Shown here: one piece after another, positions 9,286-20,300 of the stretch
Layout of the letters: each line of letters begins with the position of its first letter
How positions within the stretch are numbered: the first letter of the stretch is position 1
NCBI GenBank assembly: GCA_012295275.1
Contig: CM022668.1
Location: 173,657-198,656 of the forward strand
DNA length: 25,000 nt
Direction: 5' to 3'
From: Chrysomallon squamiferum
Taxonomy: Eukaryota; Mollusca; Gastropoda; Neomphalida; Peltospiridae
The notes under the pieces: model-generated
The model's database searches: none
What the model was told of the DNA's origin: nothing
What the model saw: the letters and a program-made list of their open reading frames with translations, nothing else
Program-made: the position numbers and the translations under genes

Positions 9286-9660
9286 TTTCAACTTTTATTA
9301 GTACTACCACCACTTCTACCACTAATAGTCCTACTACGACTTTTATTAATAATAGTATTACTACTGCTATTATCAACAATACTGCCATTGCTATTTCTAT
9401 TTATATAACTTCAGTATTTATTAGTACTAATAATACTACGATTTCTACAACTAATAGTAATACTACTTCTTCTAGTAATTTAGTACTATACTAGTGATAC
9501 TACTAAGTATAACTGCCAACAACTGTACTACTACTTTTTCTATTAATACTAATACAACTTCAGCTTCTATTACTACTTGTATTAGTAGTAATTTACCATA
9601 TATACTGCTAATAGTGCAAATATTACTTCAACAAATACTACTACTACTACTATTATGATT
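9286..9660. repeat. A-N-T-phased degenerate triplet domain
   Basis: Over about 370 bp the sequence reads as triplets ATT, AGT, ACT, ACC, AAT, ACG and GCT. A is usually first and T usually last, while the middle base varies freely, with a few phase slips near 9475-9500 and 9590. Purine-N-pyrimidine triplets cannot be stops and are self-complementary as a class, so such DNA opens frames on both strands. Confidence 0.8.
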
Positions 9661-10260
9661 TATTGCTAAAAATAGGACAAAACCTAAATCCAGTTAATAA
9701 CAGTATTGATAACAAATCATGAAATGTCCATTAAGCAATCTATAACCTAGTAACTAATTTATTCTGTATTATTAGCAGAACAATAAAAATTACACGTCAC
9801 CACAACATACGGCCATTTTATGACCGCAAGAAAACACTTTCGGAAATAAAAGTATTAAACTCAGAATGTTAATGACGTCGGCTATCAAATCCCTTTCGTA
9901 ATTTTCTTCACATTTACCGTGACCTAGTTTCATGTCGAACTTCCGGTCTCGTTTTCAACCGTAATGCGGTTCTTCACTATAGAGCGACTATACCGGAATT
10001 TTAAAAACGCTCTCCGTTAATGCATTACACCTAAACCATACTAACCTTTTCCGAGCTAGTATTGTCCTTCTGGTTTGAATTTTCACACAAACTATTCTTT
10101 GTTCTTTTTTAATTCTTTGCGTCTGATTTGTAAAGCCTTACTGTCCAATGACAAATTCTACCAGCTTTCCGTGAATGTATTTGACGTAAGAAATAATCTA
10201 CCCATAATGCGAACATTTTCTTTGTCGTCTAGGCTTTTGTTCAAAGCATAGTAAGAAGAA
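9661..10260. other. CpG-containing single-copy island
   Basis: No gene is recognised. TGACGTCG (9873-9880), a TGACCTAGTTT word (about 9921), TTCCGG and CCGGAA ETS-like words (9951, 9994) and TGACGTAA (10182-10189) are present. The reverse complement of the TGACCTAGTTT word recurs beside the DR1 motif at 21.2 kb. Confidence 0.45.
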
Positions 10261-10365
10261 ATATATATATATATATATATTTTAATTTATTTATTTATAA
10301 TCATCATCTTCATTATTATTATAATTTTATTATTATTATCATCAACATCATTATCATCAAGTTAT
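10261..10365. repeat. (AT)10 plus ATC/ATT triplets
   Basis: A pure (AT)10 tract (10261-10280) is followed by TTTA units and scattered ATC/ATT triplets. Confidence 0.88.
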
Positions 10366-11090
10366 TTTTTACTGATACAGATACAACAAAACAAATAAAA
10401 TAGAATAAAACAAAACAAATATACTTAAACTCAAAACACTAAGCAAGATTACATCCTCACAGCTGATTTTCGTTAAACAGCAACTCATGTTATTTCTATA
10501 ATTAAAACCAGATAGCAGTTCGCACCGGAAGTGACATCGTCCTGTCTCTTTGATGAACCCGACAAAGATAGAATTCCAGCAATAAATAACGGAGAGAGAA
10601 ATTCAAATTTCTGTTTACGCTTCACAGTTACGACAGGCGAAATAAGACGTTGCTATTATCGTGTTAGTTATGAAGTTCCAGGGTAGACAGATTAAGCGAA
10701 CACCGCCCACTGATAAACATATTAATATTATCTATGATAGATTTTACTATCTTTGACTTATACATTAACTGTTATCTAGGATTTTACACTGACGTACGTA
10801 TATAAATACATACAGAGAGATGCAGAGAGAGAAAAGGGATAGGGATTCCAAAAGAGGGAAGGGAAAAAAGAAAGATACAGAGATATTCAGACATGTTATA
10901 GACAGAAAAAGAAACAGAAGGAAAACAATTATACAGATATAGTGGAGATAGAGTGTGCAGGGCAGCAGGAGAGATGAGAGTTTTGGAGAGAGAGAAACAT
11001 AGATATAGACTGACAAATGTAGGTATAATGGTCTTCATGTTTGTTATGTGTGCCAAACATGCAGTAAAATTCACAATCATATTTATGAAT
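10366..11090. other. Single-copy island with a purine-rich stretch
   Basis: 10386-10420 is A-rich AAAACAAAT-type simple DNA. 10500-10790 looks single-copy, with ACCGGAAGTGAC (ETS-like, about 10525). 10803-10925 is GA-rich on the plus strand (GAGAGA, GGGAAGGG). Two antisense frames here are translations of this pyrimidine-rich strand. Confidence 0.5.
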
Positions 11091-11255
11091 GTGTATAATA
11101 ATAACAAAAACACCGATAAGAATAACAGAAGCAAGAACAACATAAATAAAACAATAGTAGAAACTGCAGCAGAAGCAATATTGGTAGTAATTTTAATGCA
11201 ACACTAAAAATAAAACGATAAGAACAGTAACAACAGTAACAATAATAATAAGGAC
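11091..11255. repeat. Degenerate AAT/AAC/CAG triplets
   Basis: Scattered AAT, AAC, AAG and CAG triplets, densest at 11095-11170 and 11215-11250. Low-complexity DNA. Confidence 0.7.
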
Positions 11256-11375
11256 ATCGAGTATTTAGCTGAGACTTGAAACTAAGGAGTTCTTTAAGAC
11301 TTATCATGTAGATAAAATGGAGGAAACAAAAAAAGATGAATGTCTGTACTTAATTCAACAGGCACACTAGACCTG

Positions 11376-11398
11376 TCACGTGCAATCACGTGCAATCA
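11376..11398. repeat. Short tandem repeat carrying two E-boxes
   Basis: TCACGTGCAA is repeated twice in tandem and followed by TCA. Each copy holds a CACGTG palindrome (11377-11382, 11387-11392), the core bound by bHLH proteins such as MYC/MAX or USF. Confidence 0.8.
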
Positions 11399-11505
11399 AT
11401 GCTTCCATAGTACTTTGGGGTTTTTCTTTGTATATTTCTCATCTTTATTTCTTCTTCTCATCATTTTTTCGTTCTTCTGTCTTTCTTTCGTTTCCACTTT
11501 TTCAA

Positions 11506-11688
11506 CCAGTATTGTTACTACTACGTCCACAACTACTAGCAGGACAATTAGGATAACTACTTTCTTTACTACAAGTACTACTACGACAACTACGTCTGCT
11601 CCTACTATCATTATTACTATATTTACAGTTATTGCTCTCTTTACCACTGCTACTACTGCTATTGCTATTACTACTACTGATTCACATA
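11506..11688. repeat. A-N-T-phased degenerate triplet domain
   Basis: Triplets ACT, ACG, AGC, ATT, ACC, GCT and ATC keep purine-N-pyrimidine phase for about 180 bp. This yields a Thr/Ile/Ala-rich plus frame and an opposite Val/Ile-rich minus frame. I treat both as repeat translation. Confidence 0.8.
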
Positions 11689-11695
11689 TGCTCTC

Positions 11696-11736
11696 TGTGT
11701 GTGTGTGTGTGTGCGTGTGTGTGTGTGTGTGTGTGT
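11696..11736. repeat. (GT)n microsatellite
   Basis: A GT run with one GC interruption at about 11714. Confidence 0.95.
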
Positions 11737-12370
11737 TAACGGATCTAAAATTATTTTCATAACAATGAAATTTGTAATATATTTATTGAAAGCATTTTAA
11801 AAGATAAAATTCTGAGCTTAATACCGTAGCTGCCTAAAGTAAGTTTTGGGGTGAAAATGGAGTTTTAAAAGAAATTATGAAAACTTCGTTCATTCAAACA
11901 ACGTTTTCAATTGTTCTTTGTTTGTTTGTTGTTGTTGTTGTTGTTTTTTGTTTGCTATTTTCGCATTAGTAAATCGAATAACTACTTAATTTTTCTAATA
12001 TTTCTAAGCTGATCCCAGAGACTGGCAAACGACCTTCCAGGGCGTGGAGTGCATCCACATGTAATAGAAATTGCTACTTTCAACAAACAGCCAACAATAA
12101 ATAAATAAATAAATAAGAAAGGAAGTAATAGAGTTAGAAAATAATCACACCCTCTTTTTTTATGTTTGGATCCGCCCTTACATTTTACAGTGTTTCATGA
12201 AAGTGTAAGTAGGCTGTAGCGAAGAGGTGTAATAATGTCAAGCAGAAAACTAACACTGCAACCATTGTCACAATACAACATTAATTTGTACAGCGACTGT
12301 CGATCTGATACCGTGTTGCCAAATCACGAATACCCAGGCAAAAAGAAATTATTTTTTAACGATAGGAATG
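11737..12370. other. Single-copy island with small microsatellites
   Basis: Contains (TTTG)n(TTG)n at 11917-11957 and (AATA)n at 12097-12116. Otherwise it is single-copy. A 12235-12630 plus frame starts in ordinary sequence but soon becomes Phe/Leu/Ser translation of pyrimidine DNA, and is not supported as a gene. Confidence 0.5.
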
Positions 12371-12594
12371 TTATTTACCTCATTTTTTCTTCTTTCTTTC
12401 TTTCTTTTCATCGTCTTTTTTACTTCTCCTTGTTGTTTTCCTTTTATTTCTTCTGTTTAATTTTTTTCATTTTATTTTTCATTTCATTTCATTCTCTTTT
12501 TTTCATTTCTTTCTGTTTCTTCAGTCTTCCTTTATTTATTTTTCTTATATTCTTCTTTCCTTCTTTGTTCTTTTTTATTTCCAATTGTTATGTT
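12371..12594. repeat. T/C-rich polypyrimidine tract
   Basis: TTTC and TTCTTT words dominate, and G is rare. It leads into the 50-bp minisatellite and starts a long strand-asymmetric region. Confidence 0.8.
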
Positions 12595-14415
<1,821 letters not shown>

Positions 14416-14483
14416 TTGTATTTCTATCTGTATGTCCATCTGTGAGACTGTCTCTTTTTCACTATTTGCATGTGTCTTTATCT

Positions 14484-14486
<3 letters not shown>

Positions 14487-14555
<69 letters not shown>
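14487..14555. repeat. (TC)n microsatellite, 69 bp
   Basis: An uninterrupted TC run that closes the 2.2 kb pyrimidine domain. ATTCACTCATTCATTAATCC follows from about 14564. Confidence 0.97.
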
Positions 14556-14563
<8 letters not shown>

Positions 14564-14703
14564 ATTCACTCATTCATTAATCCATTCACAGAAACTGGAA
14601 ATGTGTCAGTAAATTATTATTGTTCAATTTATCGAAGTTAAACAGTGAATAAAAATAAAATTTTATATGTCTATAGTCTCACACTTACAATTCAAATAAC
14701 GTA

Positions 14704-14744
14704 TTTGATTTGATTTGATTTGATTTTATCTTATTTTGTTTTGC

Positions 14745-14797
<53 letters not shown>
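14704..14797. repeat. (TTTGA)n then (ATT)n microsatellite
   Basis: Four TTTGA pentamers (14704-14726) precede about 17 ATT triplets (14746-14797). The plus frame is a poly-Leu artefact. Confidence 0.95.
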
Positions 14798-14798
<1 letters not shown>

Positions 14799-15106
14799 TG
14801 CTGAAACTTTTACGTTATTGCGTTAAAAACAGGAAAATTTTAGAAATATTTATCAAAGTATCTAGGCACTGTAGTAAAAGATTTATATCGGTAACAGGGT
14901 AAAAATAGCGGGGTGTATCATGGAACAAGATGTAAAGAACAATGTTTTCATTTTCTTCTGTTGTTTCGGCCTTGCATTGTGAAACACCTGTAGCGTTGTG
15001 TCAACGGTTGCTGATTTTTTAAAACTGTTAACTAAAGGCGTTATCTGATTCGGCAAGTTGATGTGGCAAAGTTTAGTTAGTTTAGATCAACTTCTAGATG
15101 TTATGC
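14798..15106. other. Single-copy island
   Basis: About 310 bp with no gene, RNA or repeat that I can recognise. Confidence 0.5.
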
Positions 15107-15236
15107 CACACACACACACACCCACACATACACACAACACACATACATACATAAACACACATAAAAACACACACACACAGAAGCATACATATATATATAT
15201 GTATACACGTACATACATACATACATACATATATAT
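15107..15236. repeat. (CA)n/(CATA)n compound repeat
   Basis: CA-rich to about 15179, then TA, then CATA tetramers (15205-15230). Interrupted and ageing. Confidence 0.92.
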
Positions 15237-15425
15237 GATTCCTAGGTACCTGTAGATTGTCCTTGTGCCTTATCTAACGTTGAGATGTATTAACGATAAA
15301 CGTAACGAATGCATTTTTACTTGATTTTTAAAGTTGCGTTCATACACTTAGTAGTTTTAATTTACTCATTAGAATTTTATGAAACAAACATTTGATCTGT
15401 AATGAAAAAATATATAAATGTATAT

Positions 15426-15428
<3 letters not shown>
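15237..15428. other. Single-copy AT-rich spacer
   Basis: I see nothing recognisable between the two repeats. Confidence 0.4.

Positions 15429-15485
<57 letters not shown>
15429..15485. repeat. (GA)n microsatellite, 57 bp
   Basis: An uninterrupted GA run after a short TATA-rich lead. Confidence 0.97.
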
Positions 15486-15491
<6 letters not shown>

Positions 15492-15838
15492 TTCCTTTTT
15501 TTCTTGATCACTTTGATTCCCCCTTTTAAGTCAGAAGTGTACCCGCCACAGTCTTTATGTTTGTTGAAACTTCAAACCTAAGTAATAATTTACCTAAAGC
15601 AGCGTCACGCGCCCTGCACCCCACTGCGCATGTCACACGCAATTGACGTCGACTGATACCAGTCTAACAAACGGCTCTTAACTTCTCAGCGTAACTCACA
15701 GGATGCACAGTATATATGTGTTTTAGCAAGGACATTTGCGTTCGTGCAATAATCACCATGACAGCATGACGTCAGTAAACAATTTTTGTCACAGCTCTGT
15801 GTTCTACAAATGACTTTTATATTACACAATCGATGAAT

Positions 15839-15841
<3 letters not shown>
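15486..15841. other. CpG-containing single-copy island
   Basis: A GC-richer stretch at 15600-15680 carries ACTGCGCATG (15623-15632, NRF1-like) and TTGACGTCGA (about 15643). A perfect CRE lies at 15767-15774. No gene is recognised. It sits between a (GA)n and a (CT)n tract. Confidence 0.5.
15767..15774. promoter_or_regulatory. Perfect CRE octamer TGACGTCA
   Basis: A full palindromic CREB/ATF-type consensus, ATGACGTCAG in context. No nearby TATA box or gene supports a promoter. Confidence 0.4.

Positions 15842-15922
<81 letters not shown>
15842..15922. repeat. (TC)n(TA)n compound microsatellite
   Basis: A TC run (15842-15893) switches directly to TA (15894-15922). Confidence 0.97.
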
Positions 15923-15925
<3 letters not shown>

Positions 15926-16222
15926 CCCGTCTCTCTCCGTCAGTTTCCCATTGTCTTTCTCCATTTCTCTCTTTCTCTCTCTCACTTTCATTTTTCACTC
16001 GCTCTTTCTTTCACATCTACTCTCACTGTTTCTGTCATTTTCTTTCATTCTTCTCTTAATCACTGCTTTCTCTGTAAGCATACTGAGAGACAGACAAAGA
16101 CAAAGAGGCGCACTGATATGGAAATATATAGATATATATATAAAAAATATATATATATTGTTGTATATATATTGTTGTACACAAGAAATGCAATAAACGG
16201 CGTAAAATTAAAAAAAAAAAAA
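15923..16222. repeat. Pyrimidine-rich then TA-rich low-complexity DNA
   Basis: 15930-16050 is interrupted CT/TTC sequence. 16125-16180 has TA tracts with a duplicated TATATATATTGTTG word. An A13 run ends it (16210-16222). Two overlapping plus frames are artefacts of this composition. Confidence 0.75.
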
Positions 16223-17125
16223 GTAAGTTAAATATATTATAATCTGACCTCCAGCTTCAAAGAGTAAAGAATAACTATAACTTAAGTGTCTTTAGTACAA
16301 ACTGTCGCTATCAATTTGTAATAAAAACGTCTTCAAATCTTTCCCACAGTATTGAAATCACAATGAGGAGAGAACCCAGGGGAAGGGTGATTTAGAGATA
16401 TATGTTACCTCAACCTTTTTAAAACAGCATTTTATACTGTTCTGGTTTGTACATTTCTGTGACCATCAAAGGCATTCAAGAAGGTACATATCAAAAGAGT
16501 GCTATAAGTTATTCACATGTACAAAAAGAAAAAAACTGTATAATCATAATTGTCTAACAAAAATAAATAAATAAGTAAACTCTTCTTGAGATAACCTAAT
16601 ATATACATCTCCCCTTAAGCATTACCAAATACTCTGTGACTGTCACTTTACTAGCCTAGGACTAGGACAACAGTGCAAGATTTGCTTTCCCAAGTACACT
16701 CTCCCACCTGCGACAGTTTTGAACCGTCCTTATTTTTGTCTGTACATTCTTTGAAGTTAGCTTAATTTCATAGTCATAATGTCATAAAATTCACATTATT
16801 ATTCAGACGGCTTTGGCCATGCTTCGGTGATTCTGTTATCCTACGTATTTGTAAAATCATAATAAAAAAGAGTCCTTCTATGCACGTCTTATAAAATTTC
16901 TATTTTCTATTATCTAAACAAACTTTATATTCATGAAAAATATTTAATCCACCGGACTATATTTAATAAGAATTTTACCTACAATTATATGCTTAACTGA
17001 AAATCATGCAATAATTTTGTAAAATCATCCCCTTGTATTTATTTTTAGTACATTTCATAGCTGAAACATGTCATTAATGAAATGTATATTCGTTTACGCT
17101 GCGTTTAGAAAACAAATTAAGCCAA

Positions 17126-17126
<1 letters not shown>
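16223..17126. other. Longest repeat-free island of the middle region
   Basis: About 900 bp of AT-rich sequence almost free of simple repeats, with no frame longer than about 60 codons, no tRNA-like boxes and no transposase or reverse-transcriptase motif. Several AATAAA words occur on both strands. Intron, 3' UTR or ancient transposon are all possible. Confidence 0.5.

Positions 17127-17193
<67 letters not shown>
17127..17193. repeat. Perfect (TAA)n/(ATT)n palindrome
   Basis: A (TAA)n tract (17127-17157) changes orientation at 17157/17158 into (ATT)n (17158-17193) with no spacer. The 31-nt left arm is matched base for base by the right arm, giving a 62-bp perfect palindrome with zero loop. 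The two strands therefore read almost the same, and the tract can extrude as a cruciform. Confidence 0.93.
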
Positions 17194-17195
<2 letters not shown>

Positions 17196-17340
17196 GTAGA
17201 AGAAGAAGTCGAAGAATAACAGCAACAATAGCAATATTAGCAATACCATAACAGTAATAACAACAATAACAGCATATTATTAAAAACACCAATAATTATA
17301 ACAACAGCAACGACGACAACAACAACAACAACGACATTAG
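17194..17340. repeat. Degenerate AAC/AAT/GAA triplets
   Basis: GAAGAAGAAG, then AAC, AAT and CGA triplets, ending with five ACA-type triplets near 17320. Confidence 0.8.
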
Positions 17341-17444
17341 CACGCATAGTAATAATATCAGTCTTTTACTTCTGCCTTTAATAATTTTGCATCCGCCCTC
17401 ATCACCTTCTTTCATCTTTATAACCGGCTTAATCCACTTAAGAG
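17341..17444. other. Single-copy lead-in to the promoter candidate
   Basis: Ordinary AT-rich sequence with no feature except a short pyrimidine stretch at 17400-17420. Confidence 0.4.
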
Positions 17445-17649
17445 TATAAAAGTGAAGACATTACCGGAATCGGGGCGGTCATAGCTCATTGCACACACTT
17501 TACTATGCACTTAGAGTTGAATTTTATTTCAGTTTTGTGACTGTGGCACTCCACGTTTTATTCAAATCAACGCGTGGCGCCAACGTCGCTTCATTTCTGA
17601 CCATGAAAAATATATGGCCGACTTCGTTTGCTGAATGATAATAGGTAAG
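17445..17649 (+). promoter_or_regulatory. Candidate TATA promoter with first-exon-like end
   Basis: TATAAAAG (17445-17452) is a strong TATA consensus. A GGGGCGG box (17472-17478) and a TCAT initiator-like site (A at 17481) follow at about the expected TSS distance. 17565-17590 is CpG-rich. An ACCATGA start context opens a 12-codon frame including its stop (17603-17638). Six bases later ATAG/GTAAGG (17641-17650) matches a metazoan splice donor. Together these could be a promoter with a 5'-untranslated first exon of about 165 nt. All elements are short, no downstream exon is recognised, and chance remains likely. Confidence 0.3.
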
Positions 17650-18450
17650 GATCGTGAAAAGAATAATATGTTTGTTACCTGTGAGATAGGTTATCTGTAT
17701 TTGTCATAAAAATGTCGTGAAATATATTTACCAAAAAAAAGTAGGTGAAGATAGTTAGACGGACAGATAGTTTCTCTGAGAGAGACAGAGATTGGGTTAA
17801 TCGATGTTGTCTGTATACTTGTCTCCCTGTAGCTGCAGGTCTAAGCCAGGGGCTTAAGGCACAAACACGACTACAGGATAGATTATTATTATTGTTACTG
17901 AAGTTGTTGTCTTTGTGTTGCTATTGTTGTTGTTGTTTTAATATTGTCACCGTTTCACCTTGTGTTGTTCATGTTCGAAATTTTGTAGTAGTAGTATTTG
18001 AAGTATTTATTTGTTTGTTCGTTCGTGTATTTGTTTGAAAACATGACAATAAATGAAAAGAACATCGCCAAGTAGTAACTATTCCCCTCATATAATTATA
18101 TTTCGAATTGACGAATCGTTACGAATAAAGCCGACGGTTGACGAATCTCGAAACTTGTAGTGTGTTTGTAATGTGTAACAAAACTATTTGTGTGAGATTG
18201 TATAACTCAGTTTAAACATGATACATATATGGAGAGATTATGTTTCTCTCTTTGATGAAACCCTTCAGATGAATAATGATATATAACTGAGTGCCTGAAT
18301 GGAATTCTGAATTTCAAAAAAATATTTGTTTACATTTGTTTACATATCTAAAACTATATTCATACGACAGCATATTTTCAACCTGCGTTTCTACCTTTCA
18401 GTATATTTATAAATCCAACTACCTACATCCATCTATCCATCATTACTTAA
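17650..18450. other. Single-copy island with a small TTG tract
   Basis: No gene is recognised. TTG/TTA triplets occur at 17880-17940, and short TTTG/TTCG tetramers near 18010. The 97-codon plus frame at 17745-18038 passes through the triplet tract and ends in Val/Phe runs, so it is not supported. Confidence 0.45.
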
Positions 18451-18600
18451 TATATACATACATACAAAAAAGCATACATATATACATACATACATACACA
18501 CATACAAAAGATACCAAAATATCCATACCCACAAACATTTACCTACATTCATACATACATACATACATACATACATTCATACATACATACAGAAATAAAT
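18451..18600. repeat. (CATA)n interrupted microsatellite
   Basis: CATA/TACA tetramers in two blocks (18457-18505 and 18548-18592), separated by diverged sequence. Confidence 0.93.
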
Positions 18601-19250
18601 AAGGAGAAAAAAATAAAAAATAGACTGATTTATTAGGAAATGTGTTTTGCACGTGTTTTAGAATCTAGATTTTTTACTTTATTTCGGGTTCATTTTTTCA
18701 AAGAAATGTTTAAATTATGATCAAAGCGGGATAACATCACACTGAGTTTTCACAGAGCTCGTAAATCGAGTCCTAAACGCGAGTATCACTCCTAATGTTA
18801 TATCTTGCGTGTCCTCTTTTTTGTTTTCAATTCTTTTTTTTTTTTTCCCCCTCTTTTTCTCCAATTTTAAGCCATGGAATCTTACCGGAAGAACCTGGAT
18901 GGAGGAAGAAACCATTTTCAAACTTGACAGTTCTTATCTGGGTTTTCCTAAATAAACAGTCTGCTAGACTGAAGATTCAGTAAAGATGATACAACTTATT
19001 TTCGTACTCAGTATATCAGACTTGCATCACGTTTTGTGTTAAATATGTAGTAATAAAAATGACGAAACAGTATTCAAGAACTTCATTTTACAAAAATAAA
19101 AATAGAAAAGGTAAGAAAGGAAATTCACGCTGATTTATTTATTTATTTACGACTACTGTTTTATTAGTATTGTTGTTGTTATTGTTCATTTTATTGTTAG
19201 TTTTGTTTTGATACTGGTATTGCTATTGTTATGTTCTGTGCATTTTTTTA
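18601..19250. other. Single-copy AT-rich island
   Basis: No gene is recognised. It includes a T13 run (18834-18846), a CACGTG (18650-18655), TTTA units near 19132 and T/G-rich sequence from 19155. Overlapping short frames on both strands at 18721-18983 have Lys-rich or Phe-rich composition from the homopolymers. Confidence 0.45.
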
Positions 19251-19287
19251 GTTGTTGTTGTTGTTGTTGTTATTATTATTATTATTT
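19251..19287. repeat. (TTG)n(ATT)n microsatellite
   Basis: About seven TTG units pass into about five ATT units. Confidence 0.93.
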
Positions 19288-19568
19288 CTATTTTGGGGAA
19301 TTTTCTTTTGATAGGTATTTTTGTTATTACAGTTAAAGTTTCGGATATAGAGAAACAGAGAGATAGATATATCATACTGATATATATAATTATACAGAGA
19401 GAGACAGGAAGACAAAGAGTTAGACGCAGAGAGAAACAGATATATAACTATAAAACTAATCTATCTCACAGTCAAACATCAGGTACTGCCTGCCAGAGAA
19501 ACGCATCGTCACTGGCGTCTGGTGTGTTCATTATCGTCATAACCGCGACGTCTGGGAGCATCAGTGAC
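19288..19568. other. Single-copy stretch before the inverted repeat
   Basis: A GAGA/ATAG-rich part (19345-19440) is followed by a CpG-containing part (19495-19568). The open frame covering it starts at TTG and runs into the duplicated segment. I find no domain in it. Confidence 0.45.
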
Positions 19569-19572
19569 GTCA
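19565..19572. promoter_or_regulatory. Perfect CRE octamer TGACGTCA
   Basis: A palindromic bZIP consensus that sits exactly at the left edge of the duplicated segment described next. In the second copy of that segment it is altered to CAACGTCA. Confidence 0.4.
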
Positions 19573-19626
19573 TGTGTTCACATGCTGGGATAAACAAATA
19601 TGGACCAGTTGCACCTATTACTACTT
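19569..19626 (+). repeat. Upstream direct copy of the hairpin loop region
   Basis: GTCATGTGTTCAC (19569-19581), then 14 extra bases (19582-19595), then a 31-base segment ending CCTATTACTACTT (19596-19626). The same sequence without the 14 bases lies at 19846-19889. The 14-base difference is an insertion here or a deletion in the other copy. Confidence 0.93.
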
Positions 19627-19637
19627 ACACATAGGTG

Positions 19638-20078
19638 TATATATACAAACACATGCGGCACACATATATACAATACATACAGATACGTAAAACACAGACA
19701 CATAAACATGTATATACAGAGACATCGACACACAAACACACACACAGAGACACAGACACATACACAGATCAACAACATTCTCGTCATTTATCTAACAAAT
19801 GCCAAACAAATGGTAGTAGCCACCAGAAGTAGTAATAGGTGCAACGTCATGTGTTCACAAATATGGACCAGTTGCACCTATTACTACTTCTGGTGGCTAC
19901 TACCATTTGTTTGGCATTTGTTAGATAAATGACGAGAATGTTGTTAATCTGTGTATGTGTCTGTGTCTCTGTGTGTGTGTTTGTGTGTCGATGTCTCTGT
20001 ATATACATGTTTATGTGTCTGTGTTTTACGTATCTGTATGTATTGTGTATATGTGTGCCGCATGTGTATGTATATATA
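19638..20078. repeat. Long inverted repeat: 208-nt arms, 25-nt loop
   Basis: The left arm (19638-19845) and right arm (19871-20078) are reverse complements over 208 nt with no gaps. I count three mismatches by eye, at 19648, 19669 and 19770 against their partners, about 98.6% identity. The loop is 19846-19870. The arms' outer two-thirds hold CA/GT-type repeats; the inner third is single-copy. A transcript would form one near-perfect duplex of 208 bp, a good substrate for Dicer or ADAR. The same open frame appears on the bottom strand of the left arm and the top strand of the right arm, purely because of the symmetry. A foldback-type mobile element, a replication template switch, a hairpin-RNA locus or an assembly artefact are all possible. 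Confidence 0.97.
19846..19889 (+). repeat. Second direct copy, forming loop and inner right arm
   Basis: This matches 19569-19626 apart from the 14-base gap. The final 19 bases (GTTGCACCTATTACTACTT) thus occur three times locally: plus at 19608 and 19871, and minus at 19827-19845. Confidence 0.93.
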
Positions 20079-20154
20079 TATGTATATATATATGCATGTC
20101 TGATAAACGATTGCGGTTAAAATTAGTGATTATTTCCTAGTTATTAAATTTCTA

Positions 20155-20158
<4 letters not shown>

Positions 20159-20193
<35 letters not shown>

Positions 20194-20206
20194 TACACAC
20201 ACACCC
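20159..20206. repeat. (CA)n microsatellite
   Basis: A pure CA run to 20191, then an interrupted AATACACACACACC. A small CCCACT/AGTGGG inverted repeat follows at about 20205-20221. Confidence 0.95.
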
Positions 20207-20270
20207 ACTCACAGAGAGTGGGAAGGTACAAGCATAGAGAAAACAGTCTAGTAAGCACCAGAATTAAAAA

Positions 20271-20300
20271 AATAATAATAAATAAATAAATAAATAAATA
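20271..20300. repeat. (AAT)n(AATA)n tract
   Basis: Three AAT units, then about five AATA tetramers. Confidence 0.92.

Noticed and set aside
16223-17126. Possible 3' UTR because of AATAAA words
   Set aside because: AATAAA is expected by chance in such AT-rich DNA, and no terminal exon is seen.
19638-20078. Missed-adapter sequencing artefact as the full explanation of the hairpin
   Set aside because: A missed adapter would mirror everything outward from the centre, but the symmetry stops cleanly at 208 nt, the arms differ at three sites, and a separate direct copy lies upstream. Not fully excluded without reads.
19578-20120. Identical Cys/Val-rich frames on opposite strands
   Set aside because: They are the same DNA read from the two arms of the inverted repeat; the Cys/Val run comes from GT repeats.
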